DNA of 64,000 nt, taken from assembly GCF_004193775.1 (NCBI RefSeq), contig NC_041011.1, forward strand, positions 47,499,167-47,563,166. The letters run 5' to 3'. Made by a program: the position numbers and the translations under genes. The stretch is from Glycine soja (lineage: Eukaryota; Streptophyta; Magnoliopsida; Fabales; Fabaceae). This document shows, one piece after another, positions 12,451 to 24,810 of this stretch. Every line of letters begins with the position of its first letter. Positions within the stretch are counted from its first letter, which is position 1. Below the pieces are notes generated by a model. That model worked only from the letters and a program-made list of their open reading frames with translations. It was not told the origin of the DNA and searched no databases.

Positions 12451-15400
12451 TGGAACAGAAACACGTGTTGTTGTCAGCATTGAGTGTTGGGGTTGGGTTG
12501 GGTGTGGGACTTGGATTGAGCACAGGACAAGCTGTTCAAAAATGGGTTGGAGGGAGTTGTGAGTCTGATGAGATTTCTGGGGATCAAATTGTGTTGGAGC
12601 TCAACAACAGAGTCATTGATGGGAAGAACAGCGAAGTCACATTTGATAAATTTCCTTATTACTTAAGGTACTTTATTTATAGTTTCATTCATTATCAGTG
12701 TTTCCATTTTAAAATGAATTCTAGTGTATTTGCATTTCTCATTAAAATAATCCTGACGGGTCAAAGTGTTTTCAAGACATGAAACAATTTCATGCTAAGT
12801 CTTGTGAATTTCATGGCAATTTTCTACGAATCTCACAGTAAATGTGTTGTTTTCTGGCTTCGGTATATGGTTCACCTCTAATGTCTTTTCTCAGATTTTT
12901 TGTTGTTGACTTTCACCTCACCACCACTACTTTGTCAACCTCAATCTTTCTTTGATATTCTATTGATAGTTCTGCTCGGGTTTTCAATGTAAAGTTATTT
13001 TGAGTATTTATTGAGGAAGACAGATGAGAAGATACAAGGTGATGCCAATATCCTCGCAAGTATGTTAAGACTGTAAATATATACAAAAAGAATGAATGTG
13101 AGTCTAGAAATTCATATGTTGCGATTGAAATTAGTGTTTCCTAATAAAAGGACACTTCGGTTGAATACTAGGTATTTCTGTGTGCTATGACACTTTTTTC
13201 TAGTTTGGTAATGGCTTAGGTTAAGCATCTCCATTCCTGATACCAGCTTCATCCTCTTATTAGAAGATGCAAACTTTTCTAGTTGTGCTTTTGTATACTT
13301 TTTTTAAGTTTTCAGTTAGTACTCATTGAAAGTCATACAAGCTGACATGCATGGGAGAAATTTTTTGCATAGTCCAAGACTGTTGCATGACTTGTATCTG
13401 AAGATCCAGATTCTGTTCAAAGTTATACACTTAAACTCAAGGCACAATTCAAGTTCTCTAGAGTTATAAGGCTGACTTGGTGGTTGGAGGGAGAAGCGGG
13501 GAGGAAGAGGTCATGGGTTCAAAACCCTCCCACTAACAAAAAACTAACAAATCTAACATCTAACATTTGCCTATAAAAAAACAGTTCAAACTCTCTGCTG
13601 TATTTAATGTTTTAATTGGATGGGTGCAATGCTATTGGAATATGTGATTTTCTCCACCAAGATCATACTTTTGTTCTAAGAAAGAAGTTACCAATGCTCG
13701 TGGGTTAGATGGGTATTTAGGTAGAAGCTGTAGGTTCAAATCATGGCAAAACCAACTTAATGTACCAAAAAAATGTCATGTTATCTCATAGTCTTCAAAA
13801 CTCAAAAGTTCCTGTTAATTAGATACTTTTGCCAATTTTAAATTTAGCATGTTATGCAACCTTTATCATAGATGAGATAATTATGTTTTACTGCTATTAT
13901 ATGGTCTAGTTCACAGGTAAGTAAGTTGCTGTATACTAACTTTTAAGGATTTCCCAGGTATAAAATTATGATAAATAATTATTAACTACTGAAAAATAAA
14001 ATATAAATCCTTTCATGTTTGGTGGTGCATCTTGGATTCTATTGAATTCAAACTCCGGCTTCTTGATTTTAAGTCTTATTGGTTCCAACAATTGTACCTT
14101 ACACTTGATCAATCAACTTGTTCTGGGTAAAAAATGAGTTTTTAGTAAGGAAAAATAAGCTTAACAGCACTGTAGTTTCCTGAACTAAGGCCAGGCTTCA
14201 GCATGGATCTCTATATTTGGATCTGAAATCCTGTTACATGTGGATTCAATCTAACCGTGCAGGAATTTGATGTGAATAACTGTTTTCCTGATTCATACAT
14301 TTGTCATGATAAACTCCCCCTGGATTGTACCACCCCTTATGTTAGTGCATGTTGATTAAAATGACAGTGAAAGAATCCGATTTGTGTTAACAAGCACTGG
14401 ATATGTTTATTTAAAACAAGACTTTTCCAAGCACTTGAGGAACCTTCGTCCAGCAAGTAGAGCTATTTTGCTTTCTGGACCTGCAGGTATATTACTTACA
14501 AGTTCTGTCTTACCATCCAAAATTTATTTTGGTTTTCAAATCCATACAATTGACATTAATTGCTTGTTGAATTTTGAAGAACCTTATCAGCAAAATCTTG
14601 CCCGAGCTTTAGCACATTACTTCAAATCAAAGTTACTGTTGCTAGACATTACTGACTTCTTGTTGGAGGTAGCTATTTACATATCACTTTGTCTGCTTTG
14701 ATTTATGACATATATAGTCATACTTGTCATGTTTTCCTTTGCACAGATGCAGAGGAAATATGGATGTCCCAGAAAAGAACCAGTAAGTTTTGTCTGCTCC
14801 ATATTTTTCTTCTGTTTGAAGATACTTCACTATTTACCCCGTATTGATCAATTTTGCACTTTGTTGTTCCCTGAATGTATATTCTAAATTGATTTATCGA
14901 GTTTGGGATGATTGCGACCATTCCTTTGGTGAACTGCTTTTTACTGTGTTATTTTTAACTTCCCTGAACCGAAGTGCTCCTTTATGAGGTCCCTTAATTT
15001 AATATTTACTTTTGAAAAGAACAGTGCAAACATTTAAATGTTTGCTTGTAGTTTGATTTTTCTAACTCATTTACTTATGTTAATAGTGTTTTCAAAGGTC
15101 CATATCTGAGGTGACTTTGGAGAGAGTGTCTGGTCTGTTTGGTTCCTTGTCAGTCCTTCCTTCAACAGGCAGAACTAGAGGTACCGGAGGAAGTTGCACT
15201 TGAACTTTTTGGAAAAGTTATTCTTATTTTATGATTACTTGTTATGAAGTTTAGTTTAGTCACCATGAGTTCAAAGTAATGAATGATTTGAAAATGACCA
15301 AGTTTAGTTTAGTTTCACTTTTGATGTCAATATCTCAGTAAGTGATGATCATAGTCATGGAATTATGAAAGGTCACGAGTATCTATCATCCATGTCTTAT

Positions 15401-18400
15401 GTTTTTGAATTGGCATCAATTGATTATATCTTCCAGTTCTTGTATCCTTTACCTAGATATTGCCAACTTCACATATATAACTATTATATCATTGTATCAT
15501 GAATGGTAATTTCTATGCAGGTACACTACATCGACAGAGTAGTGAAATTGAAAATTCCAGCAATCCTCCAAAGCTTCGCAGGAATGCCTCTACTGCATGT
15601 GATACGATTAGCACTTCCCAATATGGTCCGTCAGATTCAGGAAATTTTCTTAGTTATTATTTTTAACACTTATTTTCCATAAATTCTCTTTATGAGATAA
15701 CTTTATTCACATTTAGAACTTTAAATTACCTTGTTTTGCTAGTTTTTGAGTCTGCTGCCCTTCCCGTTGTTTGGTTTAAATCATATTTATTTTAACTCTT
15801 TACTGTAGTATGCTATGTGTGCTTCATGACAATATAATGCTTTAATTTGTAAATAACTTTATTACTTTATACTTTTTAGCTAGATCTATTTGGTAGGATT
15901 CTCTTAGCAGTTTTATGCTTGTGACATGAACCAATCCCAAAAGTCAAAATGCTTGTGTTAAATCCATTAAATTTCAGTCAGATAATACTTTATGCTTCAT
16001 TTCATTGCTGCTTATGCCAGAGATTATATTGTTCTTCAGCAGTATTATGCTTATTGTTTTAGTTCATGTTTTCAGCTCCTTTGAAGTGCACAAGCGGCTT
16101 CTGTTTTGATGAAAAGCTCTTCGTGCAGTCACTTTATAAGGTGATTTCATCATTCAAAGCTTAGTTTTAAAGCTCAAATTTCTATTGCATCAAAGAATAA
16201 TATTAGTTCAAATGTTCAATTGACAAAATTTCAGTAAGATGAAATTATGAATAATGAGTAATGAATTTGTACATAGCTGTCTTCACCCCAGAAATTGGCT
16301 CCCAAATCCTACTTTTCCTATGCTCTTGGTCATTTGCTTTTTAGAACTTTTATTGTGTCCATTCTGTGTAAGCATAATATCCCTTTAATTTTTTTGTATT
16401 GAGAATAAATATCAATTAATCTTACAGTGTCTGGATATATATGTCATAAATACAGTTCTAACAAGCAGACTTATGTAACTTTTACAGGTCTTGGTTTCTA
16501 TCTCAGAAACCAGTTCTGTTATTTTATATATCAAGGATGTTGAGAAGCTCTTTGTTCGATCAACAAGGCTACACAATTTGTTCCAAAAGTTAATAAAGAA
16601 ACTTTCAGGATCAGTGTTAATACTCGGTTCCCAGATCATTGATTCTGAAGATGATTGTACAGAAATTGATGAAAAGCTTAGTATGTTATTCCCTTACAAC
16701 ATTGAGATCAAACCACCTCAAGAAGACGCCCATCTTGCAAGCTGGAGAACGAAACTGATAAAGGACAAGGAAAAAAGTCTGTTTCAAGATAGCAGGAACC
16801 ATATTGCTGAAGTACTTGCAGCAAATGATGTTGATTGTGATGACTTGGAAAAAGTAAACCATGCTGATACTATGCTACTCAGTAATTGCATTGAAGAGAT
16901 TGTAGCGTCTGCAATTTCTCACCACCTGATGGAGACTAAACATCCAGAATACCGAAATAGAAAATTAGTTATATCACACAAGAGGTAAATATCTCGGCAA
17001 ATTTCTGTTTAGGCTATTCCTTAAGAGAAAAAGTTTTCTAGTTACTAATATTGGATGTGGGCAGTTTGTCCCATGTATTGAATATTTTCCAGGAAAGTGA
17101 AAGTAATCTGGAGAATAAAGATTCAAACAAGGTTAGATAAAAATGATTATACGATGCATACTATACTAATATACTAAATTGATAAAAAATTTATTCATTG
17201 ATTTGTTTATTATATTGTTAGGAGGATGCTCTTGCAACAAAGAAAGATGGCGACAATGAGTTTGAGAAGCGCATGAGAGCAGAGGTTGTGCCTGCAAATG
17301 AGATAGGGGTTACATTTGAAGATATTGGTGCATTGGATGATATTAAAGAATTACTTGAAGATGTGGTCATGCTTCCCCTCAGAAGACCAGACTTATTCAA
17401 AGGTGGGCTTCTGAAGCCTTATAAAGGAATATTGCTTTTTGGGCCTCCTGGTACAGGAAAAACAATGCTTGCAAAGGCAATTGCAAATGAAGCTGGAGCA
17501 AGCTTCATCAATGTCTCAATCTCTAACATCACTTCAAAATGGTTTGGGGAAGATGAAAAAAATGTCCGTGCTCTGTTTTCACTAGCAGCAAAGGTTGCTC
17601 CAACTATTATTTTTATTGATGAGGTTGATAGCATGCTTGGAAAGCGGACTAAATATGGAGAGCATGAGGCAATGAGAAAGATTAAAAATGAATTCATGGC
17701 CCACTGGGATGGAATATTGACAAAACCTGGTGAGCGAATTCTGGTTCTTGCTGCAACCAACAGGCCATTTGACCTTGATGAAGCAATTATAAGACGGTTT
17801 GAGCGCAGGTAAGACCACACCTTTGTCTTATGGTTGGCATGATCTTCTGTTGATTACTTGTGTCTGTTCAGCAGCTATATTTTCTTTATTAGAACAATCA
17901 CAATCATTATTTTCATCAGCTGTGGTGAATAGTTGGGTGCTCATAAGAAAGCAAGAAATGTGAGACAAAGATTTCATTAACTTGTTTTTTTTTACAAACA
18001 CGTAACTTTCCTTTTGAAAGGTCCACTAATGTGTTTAAATTGTTTACTAGATTTTTTTGGGGTACATAATTTCTCACAAGATCGAGTTTACCTGATGTAT
18101 TCCTTGGATAAATAAATCTTAGCCATATCATTGCACAGTTTGGTTTCCGGATAGGTTGCAAGCCATTGTTTTTAAGATTTGTAAATGATATCTCTGTTAA
18201 TTGCGATGTTGAGCAGGATCATGGTTGGTCTTCCATCTGCTGAGAACAGGGAAATGATCTTGAAAACTCTCCTAGCTAAGGAAAAATATGAACATATAGA
18301 CTTTAATGAGCTTTCAACCATTACAGAAGGATATACTGGAAGTGATCTTAAGGTTCACCTTGTTGGTTATTCTGATTCCTTACTTCTAGTTTGTGGTGAT

Positions 18401-19443
18401 GATCTATTGACATTAATTTCTGTAAACAGAATTTGTGCACTGCTGCTGCTTATCGACCTGTTAGAGAGGTACTTCAACAGGAGAGGTTGAAGGAAAAGGT
18501 AGTTACCTACCTAATCACTTAAAGTATTGTGAACCATAAACTGATCTCTATCTAATGCAAAAGTATTAGTTTCTGTATTGCTATGTAATAACCATTATGT
18601 CATATTTCAGGAAAAGAAGAAAACAGAAGCAGAAGTTCAAAGATCAGAAGATGCTTCTGATGCTAAAGGAGATAAAGAAGATGGAGTGATTACTTCAAGG
18701 TGTTTAAACATTCAGGTATGTTGGATGGAAAACTATTCACTTCAATGATTATAATGTACTTCAATTCAGTGTCAAAGATATCTAACTTCATTAGTTTCTG
18801 TATTGCTAAGTAATAACCATTTTGTCTTATTTCAGGAAAAGAAGAAAACTGAGGCAGAAGTTCAAAGCTCAGAAAATGCTTCTGATGCAAAAGGTGATAA
18901 AGATCACCAAGTGATTACTTTGAGGCCTTTAAACATGGAAGACATGAGACTGGCAAAGAGTCAGGTATGTGGAATGGAGAATTATTCGCTTCAACGATTA
19001 TAGTGTACTTTTTGGTGTCAGATAATATCGAGGAATTCTAAAAGATGGTTCAAGGAAATTCAAGAACACATATCTGACATTGAGTTGAGGATATTATATA
19101 GTAGAAGTTAGCAGTTATATCAGATACGAGCAACAAAACATTCACATTGAGTAATTTATAAATTTCAAATAACCCCCCATTCCATTCTTCAGTGAACATT
19201 GCACCGTCCTCTCGTCTACCACTTATCATAGGAATAAATTTACTTATTACCCAGGGTTCAAGATGGCAACACATATTCCAAAGTTAATATCTATGGCATA
19301 GAAATTGATAAATGTATTTGTAAATGCAGGTGGCTGCAAGTTTTGCTGCAGAAGGATCAATAATGAGTGAGCTGAAGGAGTGGAATGAATTGTTTGGAGA
19401 AGGAGGTTCAAGGAAGAAGCAGCAGCTTACTTATTTCCTTTAG
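12450..19443 (+). CDS. AAA-ATPase, At4g28000/At5g52882-like (MSP1/spastin-type AAA domain)
   Basis: Fifteen exons fit: 12450-12667, 14368-14486, 14580-14668, 14747-14782, 15087-15180, 15521-15625, 16076-16140, 16488-16984, 17065-17131, 17222-17808, 18217-18352, 18430-18498, 18611-18715, 18836-18964, 19330-19443. They total 2,430 nt, or 809 residues plus stop, all with GT-AG borders. The start MEQKHVLLSALSVG opens a glycine-rich hydrophobic N-terminus, possibly a membrane anchor. The AAA core shows Walker A GPPGTGKT (about residues 504-511), Walker B IIFIDE (about 559-564), sensor-1 LVLAATNRP and the arginine-finger segment IIRRFERR. The end is GGSRKKQQLTYFL. Related AAA proteins (MSP1, spastin, katanin) use ATP hydrolysis to remodel or extract proteins; substrate and organelle cannot be read here. 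The two exons at 18611 and 18836 are tandem copies. Family identity is firm; the first exon copy may be skipped in some transcripts. Confidence 0.93.
13465..13582 (+). mobile_element. tRNA-derived SINE-like insertion in AAA-ATPase intron 1
   Basis: An A-box-like segment (GGCTGACTTGGTGGTTGG, from about 13470) is followed about 35 bases later by a B-box-like GGGTTCAAAACCC (from about 13515) and an A-rich end near 13,572-13,580. This is the layout of a tRNA-headed SINE of about 118 bp. Flanking direct repeats are not clear, so the borders are approximate. Confidence 0.5.
13690..13773 (+). mobile_element. Second SINE-like fragment in AAA-ATPase intron 1
   Basis: TGGGTTAGATGGGTA (A-box-like) and AGGTTCAAATC (B-box-like, near 13731) precede an A-run near 13,766. 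The fragment lies some 110 bp after the first SINE-like element and looks more decayed. Both sit in the 1.7-kb first intron in sense orientation. Confidence 0.35.
18565..19010 (+). repeat. Tandem duplication of one AAA-ATPase exon with flanking intron
   Basis: About 225 bp is present twice. The intron end (TTAGTTTCTGTATTGCTA...), the acceptor, the exon beginning EKKKTEAEVQ and the start of the next intron (GTATGT) recur at 18,567 and 18,791. The first exon copy (18611-18715, 35 codons) has lost about 24 nt near its 3' end and reads RCLNIQ. The second (18836-18964, 43 codons) keeps the family sequence RPLNMEDMRLAKSQ. Both lengths are multiples of three, so inclusion of either or both keeps the frame. 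Confidence 0.88.
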
Positions 19444-20205
19444 ATTGTGGAAAGCTGGTTATGTTTTGGACTTGTATCTATCACCAAATGATACCCTTTA
19501 ACCAGGGAATGAATCCTTCAGCAGAGATATTGAACTCAAAGTATGGAGTGTTGCACATATCAGAAATGCTATCTGGGTCCCCTAAGAATGTGTAGATCAT
19601 CGTTCATCAGGTATTTAGGGGTACATTGTGTCATGGCGTGGTTTTGTTTTGGTACATTGTTAATAGATTGAAAAGTGTACCAATTTTATCACAAGTAGTA
19701 AAGATTAAAATGAAAGTCCAAGTGTCGAATCCACATGGACTTTGGTTGTACTTAAGTGATACAAATCCAATTATTAAGCAATGAGAAAAAGTAGAAGAAA
19801 AGATAAAAAAATTGGAAGTGTGAAATTTAGAGTAAGGCAAAGAAAAAGATAACATGAAAAATAAAGAATAATTTAATGCAAAAAAATGAAATCTATCAGA
19901 ATGTGATGTTTAGGACCTAGCATGTCGAAACTACTTGTAATATAATGTATTAGATTTTCTCTAATTTATGAAATCCTTGTTTCCACCCGCACCTACTGAA
20001 TTACCCACCCTATTTTTGGTTTCCCGCATGAAGGACCTAGTTTATTTATCCTTTTCTTCCCAATTTCTTTATAGAGATAAAATAACAAACCACATTAAGA
20101 TAAGAGATGCAAAAATTCTTGGGCAAAATAAAAATTATTTCTAGTAATGAATTTATTCAGATACTTTTCTCCTGTTCTTTAAAAAATAACTATTTTTCAA
20201 TGTAT

Positions 20206-20419
20206 TACCCTCTAAACATTATATGAATGATAAGATCATAATAACAACAGATCAACCCAAAGAAGAATAATGGAAACAGAATAACATTAATTAGATAATA
20301 AACAGAGAATTACATTACAAGCGTTTGACCTCCAAGACTCCCAACAATGAGGTTTAGCCTCTCATAATCATAAGAGACTTTACACTTCAAGAGCTAGGGA
20401 TGGATGGAAGAAAGGATTA
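20206..20419. repeat. Dispersed-repeat block, copy 1
   Basis: This block matches 20558-20769 over nearly its whole length with scattered substitutions and small gaps. Shared words include CATTACAAGCGTTTG, CAATGAGGTTTAGCCT and CACTTCAAGAGCTAGGGA. The copies lie 352 bp apart in direct orientation. Confidence 0.8.
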
Positions 20420-20557
20420 TACAAATTTAATACAATAACAATTGTAAGAAAAATATTTCGTACAAGGTTATGGTAATTATATAAAACATTACCACAATTT
20501 AAAAAAGATATTCCATAAATAATTAAATTTAATTTGAAAATGATACAAATTTAATAA

Positions 20558-20769
20558 TTACGCTCTAAACATTATATGGATGATAAGACCATAAAAACAG
20601 ATCAACAAAAAGAAGAATAATGAAAACAAAATAACATTAATTAGATAATAGACAGAGAATTACATTACAAGCGTTTGGCCTCCAAGACTTCCAACAATGA
20701 GGTTTAGCCTTTCACAATCATGAGAGACTTTGCACTTCAAGAGCTAGGGAAGGATGAAAGAAAAGATTG
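20558..20769. repeat. Dispersed-repeat block, copy 2
   Basis: Direct repeat of 20206-20419. The spacer between the copies is AT-rich and shows no coding signal. The pair may be remnants of terminal repeats or a local tandem duplication. Confidence 0.8.
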
Positions 20770-21645
20770 GATGACTAATATCAAGAAACAAGGGAATGAC
20801 TAAGGAAAGAGGGTTTTTCCTAAGGGAGAGACTTTGAATTTCTTCACTAGAGAGCTTTGAGACTCGGTGTATCTTTTCCTTCTGCTTCCTACTCCTTTTA
20901 TAGGCCTAATGTAGCTTATTTTAATGCTGACCTTGCGCTTAGCGTGTGCTTTCGTGCTAAGCTCGCATTTGGGATTCCTCGTGCGCCTTCTTGCGTTAAA
21001 CTTGTGCTAAGTCTAAACTTGTCTGCTAAGCGAGAGTGCATGCTGAACGAGTTGTCTAATCCTTCTTGAATGTTTTTTCTTTCAAATTTTTCATCAATTT
21101 CCTCTAAAGTGCTTAATCTTTTTCTTTTGACTTATGCTAATAAAAAATTACAAAGATGTTAATTTGTTTGTTATTCCATTTTTTATATATTGGTGAAATT
21201 ATATCTGTGCATAGAATCTCTGGGTAAGGCTTTTATATATGCTTTTGTTGCTGTAAATTTGTATTTTTTTAGTAAAATTATTTTATATTATTAATATATA
21301 ACTTTTTTTTTCTCCTAAAATAGTTTGGAATGTTGGGTTTTGGACATTAAAATTTTATAGAACTAAAACAATATTTCAATTTTTTTTTTAAAAATAACTT
21401 TTTATCAGATTTTAGTTACAGTGAGATTTCAGATTAATTGGAGAAATTAAAAAAAATATTTTATCCTATTATACCAAATTCAAAAATCATAAATGCTGAA
21501 AAGTCAGCGTCAGAGATAATCTTGTGTTGAAGGCGGTGACCCGTATAAACAAACGAGGGTTGTAATGATCTTTGTGGTTGCATATGAATATGAATATTAA
21601 TTAGATGGATTAACAAAACAGAGAATGTTGAATTGAATTGAGAAG

Positions 21646-24521
21646 ATGACAAACCCATTAGAGAGATACCAAAAACTTGGGCTAAGCGAGTCTCTACCGA
21701 AAACCTACAGATACCCAATTGCGTGCAGAGAGCTAAGCTTTATTCTGAGGGAAGCTTTTCATCAATTCCCCAAAAATTTGCAATCCATCGTCTTCCAAGA
21801 CACCCTCTCCGCCTTCCGTCTCCTCCCAGAGTATGTTATGCTTTTCATCCTCTATTTATTTGTTTCGTTAATCAAAATATTTAGTCAAATTCACGACATA
21901 TAATTTTTAATCATAATCTGATAATTTTGGAATTGTGATATCTTCTGTCTTGTATGGTTATTATTGTTCGTTCCACCAGCAATTATTTGAACACCACGGT
22001 CGGTTACTGTAGCAATTGGAAAGTGTAGCAATGTTGTTACAACCGATATGTGTGAATGGTTTCGACCGTCTTACAACTTATTGCCGTTTGTTTTGCTGCT
22101 GAAAGTGTCAATATCTAGTGCCATATTTTCTGTGAGCTGAAAGCTTTTTGATTTTTGAATGGTCACTAGCCTCGATGCAGATCACTGAACTACTTCTTAT
22201 AGAAGTTAAAAAAAAAACACTTGTTTAATCCTTCTTAAGTATTGCGATGCAAATCAACTATGTTTTAAACCTAATATGAAAACACTACGTGAAACTAAAA
22301 TGGAGGTTAGGGAGGATGCTTCTTTGTGTGGGGGAAACTAAAATGAATTAGTGGATAAGGTAGTTTCCCCCGACATTAACCAATGCAATGAAATTGCTGT
22401 TTATTACACATTGTGGGAAGTATAAGCTGGCTGGTAAACTGTAAAAGTATCAAATTGTTAATTACAACCATATATCCTGCTTTTCACTTGAATTTTAGAA
22501 TCAGAATAGAAAGCTATATTGGGGAATTTTCATTTATAGGAGAAGAAATGTGAAAGTAAAATGAATTGAGCTTCTCCCATAAGCTAAAATTAACTTATGC
22601 ACATCAACTTTTGGAAAATGCTATAGATAAAACCGAGAAGTATGGTCTTTATCTTTTCTAGGGGTAGCAAGTGGCTATGACTAATTTTAATCCATTTTTA
22701 CTTTATATTAAATTATTAACTAAGCATCTACCTGCTGTCTTCAGGATCAGCCTGCCTAATTATTTTTTCTATGCTCTAATTTTAGAATACAGACTCAGAG
22801 TGCTGTTTCAGCAGTCCACTTCCTCCTTCAGAGTGTAGAAGCAGCACTACCAAAGCAAAAAAAGAATGTGGCTGTAACAGAATTTAAGCATGCAATGGTT
22901 GCTCATAAGAGGCGCTGTAAAGCTCACCAGGTAGAGAAAGGTCAGACTATATATAATATAAGAATAAGAAATGCCTTTCTGTTATATTAATGTGGGCAAA
23001 CTAGTCATGTTTAAGTAGTTTCTTATTCCTGTATTGCAGGTTCATTGCCATTGCCACAAGATATTCTTGTGCTCATTTTCAGTTTTCTTGATATGAAATC
23101 TTTAGTCTCAGTGGGGCTTGTCTGCCGGTAGTGCTCTCCTTCTTTTATGTTCATTATGTATACACTGCATCAACCGATTATTTTAGCCCACATCTTGCTT
23201 CTTGAGGATGTGAAATACAAGCACCTATTATATATTTTTCTACATTGGACTGCTAATTAAATTTGTCATGAATATTGTTAAATATCATTATCAATATAAA
23301 TTCCCTCGTGACTCATGGACATTGCATATTTAGGTCATGGAATATAGCTGCAAATGATAACCATCTGTGGGAGATGCAGTATGTTGCACTGTTTGGTGGT
23401 CGTGCTAAACTGGTTGAAGGCAAGAACAATAGGCTTTTGCTGGAACCCATAGATACTAGAATCATTACTGATTGGAAAGAAGCTGTTAAAGGAGCATATA
23501 CTGGTAAGCTGAATGTTGAGGAGATGTAGTTTAACTTTGTTTCTTTTTTCACATCCAATGTATTCTCAGTCAACTAATGAGATAAAAGTATACGATAGTG
23601 AGACTGGGAAAATATTATATACATGTACCATCTTTTACTTTGGCATTAGATTCCTAGCAGTGTGTAAGTCAATATATAGAGATGATAATTGCTAACCATT
23701 GCGTTTAATTGGTTATTTAATTTGTATTGTTATGCTACAAGTTAGAATTTTTCAATAATTTTGTTTTCATTTTCCTGAAGCACATAGGGGATGGATCTAA
23801 AAGTTTATTCTTCATTTCAAGTGTTTTAGGAACGGAATTACAGCTTTAGAAATTATTAGGAATGTTGAGTTTCATGTTATTTGTCAGTTAATTTTTTGTG
23901 CTATAAATACAGAAAAGAGTTACTCTTTCTCTCTCGTAGAAAGAGAAACACACATGTATGCATACTTGCACATTCAATTTTTCTCTTCCCTGTTTTAATT
24001 AGTTGATTTTTACATAGGAGCATTATCCAGGATATTAACAACCAGTCGGGGATATTGTGGACACTGCAAATCAGTAGTTTGGTTAAATAACTCAAAATGC
24101 CCCAATGTACACTCTGGAATATCTGAAATTCAAGATATTAAGCCTGTAACAGCATTCCAGGTATGTTATGTACTGTATTTAGCTGCTTTGTATCAGGTTT
24201 GTTCATAAGTATTGATTTTGAACTTAATAATGCTTTTTGTTCGAGTACATACTTGGGAATATTGACAATCCATTTGTATAGTTATTTGAAGATCAAAGCC
24301 TACTTATATTTATACTAGATTGCGTTTTTGTTTATCTCCAGATTCGTTCAAAATAATTTACTGAAGTTAACTAATAATAACTGTAATCTTCCTAATTTCA
24401 GGCTGTGGAATATGTTCTAGAGGATTCTCTATCAGTAACATCTTCCTCAGACAGTGATAGTGATTCGGAAGGAGGAACAGTTTCTAGGTTATGGGCATAT
24501 CCCAAGCATATAAGAAAATAA
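21646..24521 (+). CDS. F-box protein, At5g52880-like
   Basis: Six exons fit: 21646-21830, 22786-22940, 23040-23127, 23334-23503, 24018-24160, 24402-24521. They total 861 nt (286 residues plus stop). The N-terminus reads MTNPLERYQKLGL. A basic linker (EFKHAMVAHKRR) precedes the F-box, SLPLPQDILVLIFSFLDMKS then LVSVGLVCRSWN, at about residues 115-145. F-box proteins bind SKP1 and select substrates for SCF ubiquitin ligases. After the F-box comes a cysteine-bearing segment, GYCGHCKSVVWLNNSKC, that may bind zinc, then a Ser/Asp-rich acidic stretch (SSSDSDSDSEGG) and the end AYPKHIRK. No LRR or Kelch repeats are seen, so the substrate-binding part is not a common type. The gene lies head-to-tail behind the AAA-ATPase, as in Arabidopsis. 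Confidence 0.9.
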
Positions 24522-24696
24522 TATGGGACAGCTTTTTGCTTTGAATACATTCACAATTCACAAATGAGTAAAAAAACTCCCAACGTTCACCGGGTTCATA
24601 TTCATCGAGAAGCAAGTTTTATGGCCCTTTTCATAACCAAAAACAAAAGCTGATTGTAATGTATCTGGAGGCTTTGGGGTAGAAAAATAATTTCTT

Positions 24697-24810
24697 TAAA
24701 AAAGAGAGGTACTTCAGAATACCTCATTTGTGAGTATGAATGATGATGATGATGATGTGGTTGTTGTTGGTTGGAGCAATGGGTCTATCATTACACCAGG
24801 CTGGGGCAAT
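24697..24810 (-). mobile_element. SINE-like element with 3' palindrome, copy A (decayed)
   Basis: Read on the minus strand, a segment starting CAGCCTGGTGTAATG (A-box-like) is followed by a near-palindrome, GAGGTATTCTGAAGTACCTC (24725-24706), and TCTCTTTTTT, which resembles a Pol III stop. The B box present in copy B is lost here, and GAT/TTG simple repeats occupy its place. Confidence 0.4.

Larger units (their letters stand above)
19600..21080. repeat. Repeat-derived spacer between AAA-ATPase and F-box genes
   Basis: There is no gene-like reading frame here. The stretch contains a duplicated block of about 212 bp and, at 20,930-21,060, GC-richer DNA with repeated CGCTTAGCG / GCTAAGCG words of a kind common in soybean LTR sequences (recalled, not searched). 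It is probably a set of decayed retrotransposon pieces. Confidence 0.5.

Noticed and set aside
14705..14921. Short frames in AAA-ATPase introns 3-4 on both strands
   Set aside because: They run through exon-intron borders that fit the AAA gene model and carry stops where exons should continue.
17419..17820. 133-codon frame on the minus strand opposite the AAA domain
   Set aside because: It is the antisense shadow of a conserved exon and matches no protein pattern.
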